A program made the translations under genes and the position numbers. 64,000 nt of DNA from an uncultured Oscillospiraceae bacterium (GTDB lineage Bacteria > Bacillota > Clostridia > Oscillospirales > Oscillospiraceae): the NCBI GenBank assembly GCA_934565415.1, contig CAKTHQ010000003.1, positions 1 to 64,000 of the forward strand, in the 5' to 3' direction. The notes below the pieces were generated by a model, which was given only the letters and a program-made list of their open reading frames with translations, made no database searches and was not told the DNA's origin. Shown one piece after another: positions 50,146-58,516 of this stretch. How positions within the stretch are numbered: position 1 is the stretch's first letter; the number at the start of each line of letters is the position of its first letter.

Positions 50146-51363
50146 ATGGATACGTCTATTCGGGTGACCATGCTTGGTAAATTTACAATCGACGGTCCCG
50201 GGCTGGTGCGGCCCCGGGTTATTAGTTTGACGGGACGGTCCAAGCGACTGTGGACGCTGGTGGCGTACCTTATCCTGCACCGGGACCGGGGCGTCCCTGC
50301 GGAGGAGCTGATTGAAACCTTCTGGCACGACAGCGAGGGCCTGAACCTCATGTCTACCTTACAGAACAACATCAGCCGGGCGAGAAACGCTCTGGAGGAG
50401 CTGGGGCTGGAGGACGGCAAGCGGCTGATTCACAATAATTCCGGTACTTATTTCTGGGCCCCCAACCGGAGGACCACCCTGGACTGCGAAGAATTTATGG
50501 CGGCAGTGGAAGCGGCGAAGAACTGCCCGGACAGGGAGCGGGCTGTGGAGCTTGCCCTGGCGGCGGCAAAGCTGTATCCCGCTGCTTTCCTGCCGGAAAG
50601 CAGCGGAGAGGGCTGGTGCATGGGCTTGGCCCCCAAGTATCGCGAAGTGTATATGGACCTGTGCCGCAATGCCGCCGAATGGCTGATGGGTGCCGGGCGC
50701 TACCGGGAGGCTGCCTCCTTAAGCGCCGATGTGATCGCTCTGGAGCCGGTGGCAGAGGATTTCAGCATCCTTTATATGCACGCCCTGACCCTGGGCGGCC
50801 AGCCGAAAAAGGCGCTGGAATACTATGGGGACTATACAAAAAAGCTGGAAGCGGACTTTGGCGTGGCTCCCACCGCCCAGCTGGAGGCCGAGCGGCTGCT
50901 GGCTTTGGAAAAAAGAAACGGCGGCGTAGAGCGGGACCAGGTTGTGGACTTATTGAAAACGGAAAGCGCCCAGGAGGGAGCCTTCCAGTGCGACAGCAAT
51001 GTGTTCCGGGAAATCGTCAACCGGCACCTGCGGGATATGCGCCGCAGCGGTACTCCGGCCCAGATTTTGGTCCTCCGCCTGGAAAGCGCCGGGGTGGACA
51101 CGGAAAAACGGGCAATTTATATGCGCCAGATGGAGGAGTCGCTGCTTTGCTCCCTTCGGGCAGGGGATCCCTTTACCCGGGGCGGCATGGAGCTGCTGCT
51201 GGCGCTGCTGCCCGGCGCGGCGGGGGAGAACGGCCCTGCCATTACGGAGCGGATTATGAGCCGGTTCCATCGGGATTATCCCCAGAGCGGCGCACAGTTT
51301 GATATTCAGGTTCTGGACCTGGGGACCATGGGCAGGACCTGGGAAGAAAAGGGAAGAGGGTAA
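50146..51363 (+). CDS. SARP/BTAD-type transcriptional regulator
   Basis: 405 residues from ATG 50146, five bases after AAAGGAGGGG. N-terminal winged helix of OmpR type (about 5-95: VTMLGKFTIDGPG, LWTLVAYLILHRDRGVPAEELIETFW, NLMSTLQNNISRARNAL). It is followed by a bacterial transcriptional activator (BTAD) TPR-like domain (about 105-255: YLAAAKLYPAAFL-type helices, DVIALEPVAEDFSILYMHALTLGGQPKKALEYY). The C-terminal 150 residues look like a degenerate GGDEF-like or sensor fold (LRDMRRSGTPAQILVLRLES). SARP-type proteins often switch on secondary-metabolite or surface genes. Here it stands just before the peptide/glycan cluster and is a good candidate for its regulator; that is inference. Confidence 0.72.
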   Translation: MDTSIRVTMLGKFTIDGPGLVRPRVISLTGRSKRLWTLVAYLILHRDRGVPAEELIETFWHDSEGLNLMSTLQNNISRARNALEELGLEDGKRLIHNNSGTYFWAPNRRTTLDCEEFMAAVEAAKNCPDRERAVELALAAAKLYPAAFLPESSGEGWCMGLAPKYREVYMDLCRNAAEWLMGAGRYREAASLSADVIALEPVAEDFSILYMHALTLGGQPKKALEYYGDYTKKLEADFGVAPTAQLEAERLLALEKRNGGVERDQVVDLLKTESAQEGAFQCDSNVFREIVNRHLRDMRRSGTPAQILVLRLESAGVDTEKRAIYMRQMEESLLCSLRAGDPFTRGGMELLLALLPGAAGENGPAITERIMSRFHRDYPQSGAQFDIQVLDLGTMGRTWEEKGRG

Positions 51364-51369
51364 GGCATT

Positions 51370-51717
51370 ATGCGGGAAGTTAGACAGGTGCCCCAGGGCA
51401 AGGCATCGTTTGCATTGTATCTCCAAAAGGAGCCGGACGGCAATATCCGCGGCAGCTTCTTACCGGAAAACGGCGGCAAGCCGGTGCCCTTTACCAGCCT
51501 TTCCCGGATGGCGCTTTTGATGGAGGAAGCTATGGATGTGCCCCAGGAGGAGGGCAAGCAGATGATTGCCCAGACCCCGGATCTGGAGGTAGAGATTCTT
51601 TTCCGCCAGAACAGCACCTGGCAGGGCGTCCTCCGCCGTCCCGGCACCCGAGAGAGCCAAAACTTCCGCAGCGTACTGGAGCTGCTGACCCTGCTGGAAA
51701 GCAATATGGCAGAATAA
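51370..51717 (+). CDS. Small cytoplasmic protein cotranscribed with the SARP regulator
   Basis: 115 residues, ATG six bases after the previous stop. No signal, span or Cys motif. The sequence has alternating beta-like segments (FALYLQKEPDGNIRGSF, EVEILFRQNSTWQGVLRRPG) and a C-terminal helix FRSVLELLTLLESNM. I do not recognise a family. Tight spacing implies a function linked to the regulator, such as an effector-binding or antagonist partner. A terminator follows. Confidence 0.55.
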   Translation: MREVRQVPQGKASFALYLQKEPDGNIRGSFLPENGGKPVPFTSLSRMALLMEEAMDVPQEEGKQMIAQTPDLEVEILFRQNSTWQGVLRRPGTRESQNFRSVLELLTLLESNMAE

Positions 51718-51722
51718 TTTTC

Positions 51723-51748
51723 ATCCACCCCGTTTGGGGTGGATTTTT
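51723..51748 (+). terminator. Terminator after the regulator pair
   Basis: ATCCACCCC (51723-51731), loop GTTT, GGGGTGGAT (51736-51744), then TTTT. Confidence 0.85.
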
Positions 51749-51777
51749 GAATTTATTGCGTGGATAATTGACGGCGA

Positions 51778-51806
51778 TTGACATGACAGAAGATTAATGC
51801 TATATT
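51778..51806 (+). promoter_or_regulatory. Sigma-A promoter of the peptide/glycan cluster
   Basis: TTGACA (51778-51783) and TATATT (51801-51806), 17-base spacer. A separate TTGACG lies nine bases upstream. From here genes run without a terminator to at least 57040. Confidence 0.75.
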
Positions 51807-51859
51807 AATGTCGTTCGATTTTTATCATGCAATCGATTCATACCAAAGGAGAATGTATC

Positions 51860-52651
51860 ATGCGCTCCCAAAACACCCCGGCATTTGCGCAACAATTTAA
51901 GCGATATCGCCCGCTGATCCGTGAGCTTGTAACACGTGATTTAAAAATAAAATATCGCAGAAGCTTTCTGGGGTATGTCTGGAGCCTCCTAAATCCGCTT
52001 CTTATGATGACCATCATGTCCATTGTTTTCTCCTACATGTTTCGGTTCAGCATTCCCAATTATCCGCTGTACCTGATTTGCGGCCAGACGCTGTGGGGCT
52101 TTTTCAGCGAAAGCACAAGCGCGGCTATGACCTCTGTGATTTTAAACGGACCGCTGATTCGAAAGGTTTATATTCCTAAGTATATTTTTCCTATGTCCCG
52201 GGTGGTTTCCAGCTTTGTCACTATGAGCTTTAGCCTGGCGGCGATTCTGATTGTGATGCTGGCAACGGGAGTTCGCTTGAGCTGGTACCTTCTTCTTTTT
52301 CCAATCCCCCTTATTACGCTGCTGTTTTTTTGCATGGGCCTGGGGATGGTACTGGCGGCGCTGGCAGTTTACTTTCGGGATGTTTTACACCTGTATGATG
52401 TAATGATTCTGGCGTGGATGTATTTGACCCCTATTTTTTACCCCATAAGTGCTTTGCCGGAAAGGGTTGCCTGGCTGATTCGGCTGAACCCATTGTATCA
52501 TTATGTGACCTTTTTCCGGGAAGTGGTGCTTTCCGGTGCTTTCCCGGAGATGCATCTTTGGGTTGGTTGCATTGGATATAGCATTCTCGCTATGGCGCTG
52601 GGAATGCTTGTATTCCAGAAGCTGCAGCGAAACTTTATTTTGTACTTATAG
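51860..52651 (+). CDS. Polysaccharide-type ABC exporter permease (Wzm/TagG-like)
   Basis: 263 residues from ATG 51860 (AAAGGAG upstream). Six spans in the ABC-2 layout. The cytoplasmic opening REL VTRDLKIKYRRSFLGYVWSLLNP is the hallmark of Wzm/TagG/KpsM-like permeases, as are FRDVLHLYDVMILAWMYLTPIFYP and LNPLYHYVTFFREVVL. It exports lipid-linked or peptide-linked glycans with the ATPase encoded next. First gene of the cluster. Codon use here is slightly more AT-rich than in the eut region. Confidence 0.87.
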   Translation: MRSQNTPAFAQQFKRYRPLIRELVTRDLKIKYRRSFLGYVWSLLNPLLMMTIMSIVFSYMFRFSIPNYPLYLICGQTLWGFFSESTSAAMTSVILNGPLIRKVYIPKYIFPMSRVVSSFVTMSFSLAAILIVMLATGVRLSWYLLLFPIPLITLLFFCMGLGMVLAALAVYFRDVLHLYDVMILAWMYLTPIFYPISALPERVAWLIRLNPLYHYVTFFREVVLSGAFPEMHLWVGCIGYSILAMALGMLVFQKLQRNFILYL

Positions 52652-52663
52652 AGGGGAAGGGCC

Positions 52664-53410
52664 ATGGAAGAGACGGAAAACATCATAGAAGTCCAAAACG
52701 TGACCATGCGCTTTAACCTTTCGGAAGAACGGACCGACACCCTAAAGGAGTATTTTATTAAGCTGGTGTCCGGAAGGCTGCATTACACCCCCTTTCTCGC
52801 ACTGGACCGGGTCTCCTTCCGGGTAAAGCGTGGGGAGGCTCTGGCGCTGATCGGCAAAAACGGCAGCGGAAAAAGCACGATGCTAAAGATTTTGGCGGGG
52901 GTACTGTACCCTACAGAGGGGGCGGTAAAGGTGAAGGGAACCATTGCTCCCCTGATTGAGCTTGGGGCGGGGTTTGACCTGGAACTGACAGGCCGGGAAA
53001 ATATCTATATGAACGGCGCAATTTTGGGCCATGACCGTCAGTTTATGGACCTGCATTTTCAGGAAATTGTGGATTTTTCGGAATTGGACGATTTTATCGA
53101 TGTCCCCCTGAAAAACTATTCCTCCGGTATGATCGCCAGGCTGGGCTTTTCCGTAGCAACGATCGTAAAGGCGGATATTTTGGTGGTGGACGAGGTGCTG
53201 GCGGTGGGTGACTTCCGGTTCCAGGAAAAATGCCACAGGCGGATTGCCCAGCTGCTGGAAAACGGCACAACCCTCCTGTTTGTCAGCCACAACGCAGCAC
53301 AGGTCAAAGCCCTGTGCCCCAAATCCCTCTGGCTGGACCATGGTAAGGTAATGGCCTTTGGGAATACAGAGGAGGTATTTGCGCTGTATGAGAATGCTTA
53401 TCGCAGCTAG
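52664..53410 (+). CDS. Polysaccharide-type ABC exporter ATPase (Wzt/TagH-like)
   Basis: 248 residues. Walker A IGKNGSGKST (about 66-75), signature YSSGMIARLGFS, Walker B ADILVVDEVLAVGDFRFQEKC (this wording is typical of Wzt/TagH), and switch His in LFVSHNAAQV. N-terminal extension RFNLSEERTDTLKEYFIKLVSGR is also family-typical. No C-terminal carbohydrate-binding domain of the Wzt O9a kind is present, so the chain-terminus recognition mode is absent. It pairs with the upstream permease. Confidence 0.9.
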   Translation: MEETENIIEVQNVTMRFNLSEERTDTLKEYFIKLVSGRLHYTPFLALDRVSFRVKRGEALALIGKNGSGKSTMLKILAGVLYPTEGAVKVKGTIAPLIELGAGFDLELTGRENIYMNGAILGHDRQFMDLHFQEIVDFSELDDFIDVPLKNYSSGMIARLGFSVATIVKADILVVDEVLAVGDFRFQEKCHRRIAQLLENGTTLLFVSHNAAQVKALCPKSLWLDHGKVMAFGNTEEVFALYENAYRS

Positions 53411-53431
53411 GGAAAGGGCGGTGCGGGAAAG

Positions 53432-54562
53432 GTGACACAGGTATACAGATATATCATAGCGCTGATCCGGGCGCTGATGCAGGACCGGCCCCTTCCATCC
53501 GTTCCGGAGGGGATATCCCTTGGAGAACTGTTTTCGGTTTCCAAGGCCCACGGCATCCAGGCGCTGGTATTCCGGGGCCTGAACGAATTGCAGCCGGACC
53601 GTATGGACCCGGTGTGGAAGCAATGGGAAAACCAGGTGAACCAGCTTTTGGCTCAGAGCATTGTTCAGCTGCAGGAACGGGACGAACTGATTCGCATCTT
53701 TACCCAGGCGGGGATTGACATTCTGCCGGTGAAGGGCTGCTGGCTGAAAGAGCTGTACCCGGATATAAATGATCGCCAGATGTCGGACCTGGATATGCTG
53801 GTTCGTGGGGAGGACGTTTCCCGTGGGGAGGCGCTTCTTCTGGAACGGGGCTACCGAAAGAATGAGGTGGGGTTTCACCATACCGTTTACCGCCAGGACC
53901 CCTACCTGGTACTGGAGCTGCATACCGCTCTTCTCCCCAAAATCGATGAACACAGGAGCTATTATGAGGACGTATGGAATCGGGCGGTTGCAGGGGAAAA
54001 TCCCCACCTTTACAGGCTAAAACCGGAGGACGCCTACATCTATTACCTGGTACACCTGAATATGCATCTGTCCGAGGGCGGCAGCGGCATTCGGTCCATT
54101 CTGGACAACTGTATTTATTTGCGCGCTTACCCCTATATGGACCAGGCGTATCTGGATCGGGAGCTGGATACCCTGGGGCTTTCCCCAATGGCCCGGCAGG
54201 TACAGGCCCTTTCCCACTGCTGGTTTGAAACCGGGCAGGAGATTCCGAAGGAGCTGCAGTCCTTTGCCCAGGCGGTGTGCGAAGCCGGTACATATGGCTT
54301 TTGGGAGAACCGGGTCCAAAACCGCATGGAGCACCTGGCAAAGCGATATCCAAACCCGGTTATCCGCTTTTTCGCCTATTGCCTGCCCCGTTTTTTTCTG
54401 CCCATGCCCACAATGAAGCGGAGATATCCCATTTTGGAAAAGCTTCCGGTTCTGCTGCCCTTTTGCTGGGCGGCGCGGGTGGCTTCTATGATGCTTCACA
54501 ACGAGGATTCCTTCTGGCAGCACCTGGGGCTGCTCTTCCGGAAAGGAGAATGCCATGGTTAA
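53432..54562 (+). CDS. Nucleotidyltransferase-fold protein (PF14907-type)
   Basis: 376 residues, GTG start. The N-terminal helical part is followed by a polymerase-beta-like core: DILPVKGCWLKELYPD, then RQMSDLDMLVRGED (metal-binding Asp-x-Asp), and HTVYRQDPYLVLELHTALLP with the third acidic/His position. These are the motifs of the uncharacterised nucleotidyltransferase family that accompanies PqqD-like proteins and HprK-like kinases in RiPP and exopolysaccharide loci. It would adenylate or nucleotidylate an unknown acceptor. A basic C-terminal region (about 300-376) may bind membrane or lipid. Overlaps the next gene by eight bases. Confidence 0.75.
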   Translation: MTQVYRYIIALIRALMQDRPLPSVPEGISLGELFSVSKAHGIQALVFRGLNELQPDRMDPVWKQWENQVNQLLAQSIVQLQERDELIRIFTQAGIDILPVKGCWLKELYPDINDRQMSDLDMLVRGEDVSRGEALLLERGYRKNEVGFHHTVYRQDPYLVLELHTALLPKIDEHRSYYEDVWNRAVAGENPHLYRLKPEDAYIYYLVHLNMHLSEGGSGIRSILDNCIYLRAYPYMDQAYLDRELDTLGLSPMARQVQALSHCWFETGQEIPKELQSFAQAVCEAGTYGFWENRVQNRMEHLAKRYPNPVIRFFAYCLPRFFLPMPTMKRRYPILEKLPVLLPFCWAARVASMMLHNEDSFWQHLGLLFRKGECHG

Positions 54563-55295
54563 TATACTGCTGGCAGGTACGGCGGTGGGGTTTGAGAACC
54601 GCTACCCGGACCTGGAATGGATGTGCCGGGGCTACGAGACGGCGCTTCCTCCGGAGCTGACGATCCGCGTTACCCAGGAAGAGCTGGAGGAGGAGCGGAA
54701 GAAGCAGGAGGAGGCCTTTTCCGATGGCTATCTGGAAACGGTATGCTGCTATCGCAAGGCGGCGAACCGGCTGTTAAGCAGGGATACCTTCGTGCTCCAT
54801 GGCTCCGTAGTAGAGCTGAACGGGGAGGGCTACGTTTTTCTGGCCCCCAGCGGCGGCGGAAAAACCACCCAGACCCGGCTGTGGCAGCGGTATTTTGGAA
54901 AGACGCTGCGGGTAATTAACGGGGACAAGCCCCTTATCCGGATGGAAACCCAGGCCGGGGCACCGGTTTTTAGGGCCTATGGCACCCCCTGGCAGGGGAA
55001 AGAGGGCATGGGCTGCAACGCCAGCGTTCCGCTAAAGGCCCTGTTCTTCCTGGAGAAAAGCAAAAGCCCCGGCGTGGCCCCGGCGGAGGAAGGGCAAACG
55101 GTGGATCGGCTTTTCCGGCAAATGCTGATGCCCAAGGAGGCCGAAGGAATGCGGAGACTGCTTGCCATGGCGGACGCACTGGTATGCCGGGTTCCGGCCT
55201 ATATCCTGCGCTGCGATATGAGCGAAAACAGCGTACTGTGCGCCTATCAGGCGGTAAAAGGGGAGAAAGAGAATGAACATACTGCTGGCCTTTAA
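54555..55295 (+). CDS. HprK-like P-loop kinase
   Basis: 246 residues. The core VLHGSVVELNGEGYVFLAPSGGGKTTQTRLW contains an HprK/PEPCK-type P-loop (GGGKTT); INGDKPLIRM follows as the second metal-binding region. Proteins of this type phosphorylate a peptide or a small acceptor in lasso-peptide, HPr-rel-A and similar systems. The N-terminal 75 residues are a helical PqqD-like or adaptor part. ATG 54555 with GGAAAGGAG upstream; overlaps both neighbours, which indicates a tightly coupled operon. Confidence 0.8.
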   Translation: MVNILLAGTAVGFENRYPDLEWMCRGYETALPPELTIRVTQEELEEERKKQEEAFSDGYLETVCCYRKAANRLLSRDTFVLHGSVVELNGEGYVFLAPSGGGKTTQTRLWQRYFGKTLRVINGDKPLIRMETQAGAPVFRAYGTPWQGKEGMGCNASVPLKALFFLEKSKSPGVAPAEEGQTVDRLFRQMLMPKEAEGMRRLLAMADALVCRVPAYILRCDMSENSVLCAYQAVKGEKENEHTAGL

Positions 55296-56205
55296 CTCGA
55301 ACTACTATATGCCCGCACTGGTGCTGCTGCAATCCCTTTTGGTAAACAACCGATGGTGCCGGGACATTCGGGTGTACGTTCTGTACGCAGACCTGAAGCC
55401 GGAGGAAATGGAGCGCTTTTCCCGCCTGGCGGAGGAAAGCGGAATTGCCAAGGCAATTTTTCTGCCGGTAGGGGCAGACCGGTTCCAGGATGCGCCACTG
55501 CACCTGAAAAGGATCTCCCGGGAGACCTACTATCGGCTGCTGGCCCAGGAGATGCTGCCGGCGGATGTGGAGCGGGTGCTGTACCTGGATGTAGATATGA
55601 TCGTCCTGGGCTCTCTGGAGGCATTCTACAACCAGGATTTCGAAGGGAAGCTGCTGGTTGCCTGCAACCGGTGGCCTGCCGGAAAAACCGATCCCAAGGT
55701 CCTGGAGCAGATGACCCTGCCGAAGGATACCGTCTATTTTAATGCCGGGACGCTCTTGTATAACCTGGCAGGGCAGCGCCGGGAGATCGACCCCAATATT
55801 CTATACGAATACCCGGCGCTTTTTTACAAGCAGCTGAAATACGGAGACCAGGATGTGCTGAATGCGGTATTCTATGGGTTGACGAAATTTGCCGATTGGC
55901 GCGTTTACAATCATTTTGACAATGATATTACCCGGCAGCGGGATGCAGAGCGGGTGCTGCGCCGATGCAAAATTTACCACTACAACGGAAACGGAAAACC
56001 CTGGACGGAGATGTACTGGGGCCGGATGGCGGAGCCCTTTTGGCAGTATGCCCAGCTCCTGCCCGAATACGCCGGGAAGTACGACGAGCTCCGGGAAAAG
56101 CAGGCCCAATACAAAAAGAAGCGCAGTGCGGACAAGGCCCGGGCGACCAGAAATAGAAACCAACAAAAGGCCAAACAGGAAAAGGAGAAGAAAAATGAAA
56201 ATTAA
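55273..56205 (+). CDS. GT8-family glycosyltransferase
   Basis: 310 residues. N-terminal NILLAFNSNYYMPALVLLQSLL, then RISRETYYRLLAQEMLPADVERVLYLDVDMIVLGSL with the DXD metal site (LDVDM), YFNAGTLLYNL, and CKIYHYNGNGKPW, all characteristic of GT8 retaining sugar transferases (glucosyl or galactosyl from UDP-sugar). The C-terminal 40 residues are strongly basic (KKKRSADKARATRNRNQQK). Overlaps the kinase gene by 23 bases. The acceptor is unknown; the peptide encoded 0.7 kb downstream has a Thr-rich tract, so peptide glycosylation should be considered. Confidence 0.88.
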   Translation: MNILLAFNSNYYMPALVLLQSLLVNNRWCRDIRVYVLYADLKPEEMERFSRLAEESGIAKAIFLPVGADRFQDAPLHLKRISRETYYRLLAQEMLPADVERVLYLDVDMIVLGSLEAFYNQDFEGKLLVACNRWPAGKTDPKVLEQMTLPKDTVYFNAGTLLYNLAGQRREIDPNILYEYPALFYKQLKYGDQDVLNAVFYGLTKFADWRVYNHFDNDITRQRDAERVLRRCKIYHYNGNGKPWTEMYWGRMAEPFWQYAQLLPEYAGKYDELREKQAQYKKKRSADKARATRNRNQQKAKQEKEKKNEN

Positions 56206-56458
56206 GGACGGCTTTATTCTGCGGAAGGTAGGCATTCAGTACGTGGTGGCGGCTACCGGAAAGGCCAGCGAGGGCTTTAACGGCATGATGCGCCTGAATG
56301 AAACCGGGGCCTTTGCCTTCCGGCTTTTGCAGGAGGGAATTTCTGAGGAAGCGCTGGTGCGGCAGGTCACGGAGGAGTACGATGTGACCCCGGAGGCGGC
56401 CCAGAGGGACCTGCAGGCGTTTCTGAAAAAACTGAAAGAGGCGGATGCCCTTGTGTGA
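56195..56458 (+). CDS. PqqD-like (RRE) protein
   Basis: 87 residues. A winged-helix PqqD fold: MKIKDGFILRKVGIQYVVAATG, then MMRLNETGAFAFRLLQEGISEEALVRQVTEEYDVT and a C-terminal helix DLQAFLKKLKEADAL. PqqD-type domains bind leader peptides and present them to modifying enzymes. The start at 56195 has AAAGGAGAAG upstream and lies inside the end of the GT8 gene. It implies that a leader-carrying peptide is a substrate here; the peptide at 56897 is the only visible candidate. Confidence 0.87.
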   Translation: MKIKDGFILRKVGIQYVVAATGKASEGFNGMMRLNETGAFAFRLLQEGISEEALVRQVTEEYDVTPEAAQRDLQAFLKKLKEADALV

Positions 56459-56900
56459 CATCCGCCTGTCTGACTACGATCCCCTGATCCGGGAGGTGCT
56501 GGCTTCCGGCGGGGAATTCCGGCTGTACCCCCACGGGACCAGTATGCGCCCCCTGCTGCGGCAGGGGCGGGACTCAGTCTCCCTGCGCCGGGTAGACAGC
56601 CCCATTTGCAAGGGGGATATCCTTTTTTACCGGCGGCCCGACGGCAGCTATGTGCTGCACCGGGTAACCGCCGTCACCTCCCAGGGACTTACCATGATGG
56701 GAGACAATCAGCTCAAGCCGGAAACGGGGGTATCCCCGGAATGGGTGATCGGTCGGGTGACCCGGATTTTCCGGGATGACAAGGAAGTAAGTCGCAGCGG
56801 CTCCGGATACCGATGGTATCTTGGGCTGTGGCGGTTTACCATATCGCGCGGTTTCCTTTTGAAGCTGTGCCGTTTTGCAGAAAGGAGGAATGTACCATGA
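56445..56900 (+). CDS. S24/S26-family (signal-peptidase-like) peptidase
   Basis: 151 residues. Nucleophile Ser in YPHGTSMRPLL, then KGDILFYRRPDGSYVLHRVTAV, in which His stands at the position used by SipW-type Ser-His peptidases, and TMMGDNQLKPETG. No clear N-terminal span, so it differs from ordinary signal peptidase I; a hydrophobic patch near 120-135 (WYLGLWRFTISRGFLL) may associate with the membrane. It probably removes a leader or processes an exported peptide. It overlaps the PqqD gene by 14 bases and the peptide gene by four. Confidence 0.78.
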   Translation: MPLCDIRLSDYDPLIREVLASGGEFRLYPHGTSMRPLLRQGRDSVSLRRVDSPICKGDILFYRRPDGSYVLHRVTAVTSQGLTMMGDNQLKPETGVSPEWVIGRVTRIFRDDKEVSRSGSGYRWYLGLWRFTISRGFLLKLCRFAERRNVP

Positions 56901-57040
56901 AAAAGCTGTATAGCCCCATGTCTGTAGACGTGGTAAGGTTCGAGGCGGAAGATGTGATCACCGTGTCTCGGCTGAGCGTGGATCCCACTACGCCCACACC
57001 TACCCCCACTGAGGATCCTTGGTGGACAGGTAACGTGTAA
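56897..57040 (+). CDS. Putative 47-residue modified-peptide precursor
   Basis: The short gene starts inside the stop of the peptidase (ATGA) with AGGAGG eight bases upstream. Residues 1-25 form a leader-like part (MKKLYSPMSVDVVRFEAEDVI), followed by SRLSVD. The core-like tail contains a Thr-Pro tract PTTPTPTPTED and ends PWWTGNV. It has no Cys and no signal peptide. Peptides of the form basic start, FEAEDVI, then a variable tail occur widely in Clostridia next to modification genes. Here it is surrounded by a PqqD-like protein, kinase, GT8, peptidase and ABC exporter. Precursor status is inferred from context; it could also be a small regulatory or structural protein. Confidence 0.7.
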   Translation: MKKLYSPMSVDVVRFEAEDVITVSRLSVDPTTPTPTPTEDPWWTGNV

Positions 57041-57060
57041 TCCAAGATCACAGCAGACGG

Positions 57061-57115
57061 CAAGGGCCGGAGTATTCCGGCCCTTGTCAGACTCCCTTCC
57101 GGGCGTGGAGCCCGG
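57061..57115 (+). promoter_or_regulatory. Tandem hairpins after the peptide gene
   Basis: CAAGGGCCGGA/TCCGGCCCTTG (57061-57086, 11 bp, loop GTAT) and CCGGGC/GCCCGG (57099-57115) lie between the peptide and the GT-C gene. There is no T tract, so they may partly stop or protect the transcript and keep peptide mRNA above downstream mRNA, an arrangement common in RiPP operons. Confidence 0.6.
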
Positions 57116-57141
57116 ACCCCCCTAAAGAGAGGAAGTGTTTT

Positions 57142-58473
57142 ATGGGATCGCGCGTTGCTGCCCCCGGGCAGCGGGAAGAGAAGTTTTGCCTGCTGATTTT
57201 GCTGGCGGGCGCGGTACTAAAGCTTTGTTATGCGATCCAGGTTCCCTACTCGGTTTCTCCCCACGATTTGGGAGGGCCCTCGGATTGGGTCACCTATAGC
57301 GGCGGGCACCTGTCCTATATCCAGTATCTGTATCAGTTTCAGCAGCTGTGGCAGGGGGACAAAATGTGGGGGATGTTTTATCACCCGCCTTTGTTTCATA
57401 TGCTGGGGGCTCTGGTATTTGGGCTGTTTTACAAAAGCGGCGGCTCAGTCCAGGCTGTATTTGAATGGATCCAGCTTTTCAATACCCTGTCCGCCTGTGC
57501 CATTGCCTTTGTGGGCTGGCGGATTTTGAAGCATCTGGAGGTAAAGGGCAGGAAGCTGGTAACGCTTACCGCTTTTCTCAGCTTTGGCCCAACCCTATAC
57601 TGGCTGGGCACGGCCCTGACAAACGACTGCCTGATGACGCTTTTGCAGGCAATGACTATCGAACAGATCATCCTGTGGGCGAAAAAGCCCCATATGGGTG
57701 TGATTATAAAGGCAGCCCTGCTGCTGGCCCTGGCAATGCTTACCAAGACCTCCGCGGTCCTCATTGCTCCGGCGATTGGCTGCGTGTTTTTGTATGTATT
57801 TCTAAAAACAATTCAGGAAAAAGGGAAAATTGCCCCGCTGCTGTGGCAGTTTGCAGCGTTTTTGCTGGTTTCCGTTCCTCTGGGCTGCAGCTATGTGCTG
57901 CGCAACTGGTACTTGTATCGGCTGCCGCTGAACTATGTGGCTCCCGGCTGGGGCGTGAATGATCCCCAGTACATTGGGGACTGCGGCCTGCTCCGGCGGC
58001 TGGGACTGCCCAGCGCCAAGCAGCTGTTTTCTGCCCGCATCCATTGGGATGCCCCTAAAAAGTACTGCAACATATGGTGGCAGACCTTTTTGACCATGGC
58101 GCTGGACGAGGGAATCCTGGTTTTAAGGAACCTGGCCCAGAAGACGGCGGCGGTGCTTTTGGTCTGGTCCTGTGCCGGGAGCACACTTGCGCTTCTGGCG
58201 GGAGCGGTGCGCACTTTTTTCAGCCGTAGGACGGATGCCGCCATCAGGCTCCTTCTGGGCGTGGGGTATGGCGTGGTGATGTTAAGCTTTGTGGTATTTG
58301 CGTTTCGATACCCGCGTATATGCACCATGAATACCCGCTACATCTATATTACCATGATTTTCCTGGCAGCGGGATACGGCCTGCGGGAGGGGGAGATGCC
58401 CCGTGCCGTCCAGACTTTGCTGTGGGGAAACAGCCTGCTGAGTACGGCGCTGTATTTCCTTTGTGCGGTTTGA
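57142..58473 (+). CDS. GT-C-type membrane glycosyltransferase-like protein
   Basis: 443 residues, about eleven membrane spans. The first outer loop has [11 protein letters not shown] (acidic residue in the position used by GT-C enzymes), and the pattern [15 protein letters not shown] just after it matches the HPP-type motif of the PMT_2/ArnT-like branch. The C-terminal outer part is short. Such enzymes move a sugar from a polyprenyl-phosphate carrier to a lipid or protein outside the membrane. AAGAGAGGAAG precedes the ATG. With GT8 nearby, one cytoplasmic and one extracellular sugar step can be proposed. The substrate is not known. Confidence 0.68.
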   Translation: MGSRVAAPGQREEKFCLLILLAGAVLKLCYAIQVPYSVSPHDLGGPSDWVTYSGGHLSYIQYLYQFQQLWQGDKMWGMFYHPPLFHMLGALVFGLFYKSGGSVQAVFEWIQLFNTLSACAIAFVGWRILKHLEVKGRKLVTLTAFLSFGPTLYWLGTALTNDCLMTLLQAMTIEQIILWAKKPHMGVIIKAALLLALAMLTKTSAVLIAPAIGCVFLYVFLKTIQEKGKIAPLLWQFAAFLLVSVPLGCSYVLRNWYLYRLPLNYVAPGWGVNDPQYIGDCGLLRRLGLPSAKQLFSARIHWDAPKKYCNIWWQTFLTMALDEGILVLRNLAQKTAAVLLVWSCAGSTLALLAGAVRTFFSRRTDAAIRLLLGVGYGVVMLSFVVFAFRYPRICTMNTRYIYITMIFLAAGYGLREGEMPRAVQTLLWGNSLLSTALYFLCAV

Positions 58474-58516
58474 GCCGAAATGTTCGCACCTGCAATTTGA
58501 GAAAAGGATAACGCTT

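Noticed and set aside
51860..58473. Classical lasso-peptide locus
   Set aside because: PqqD, kinase, nucleotidyltransferase and ABC genes fit, but no asparagine-synthase-like cyclase or transglutaminase-like leader protease is present.
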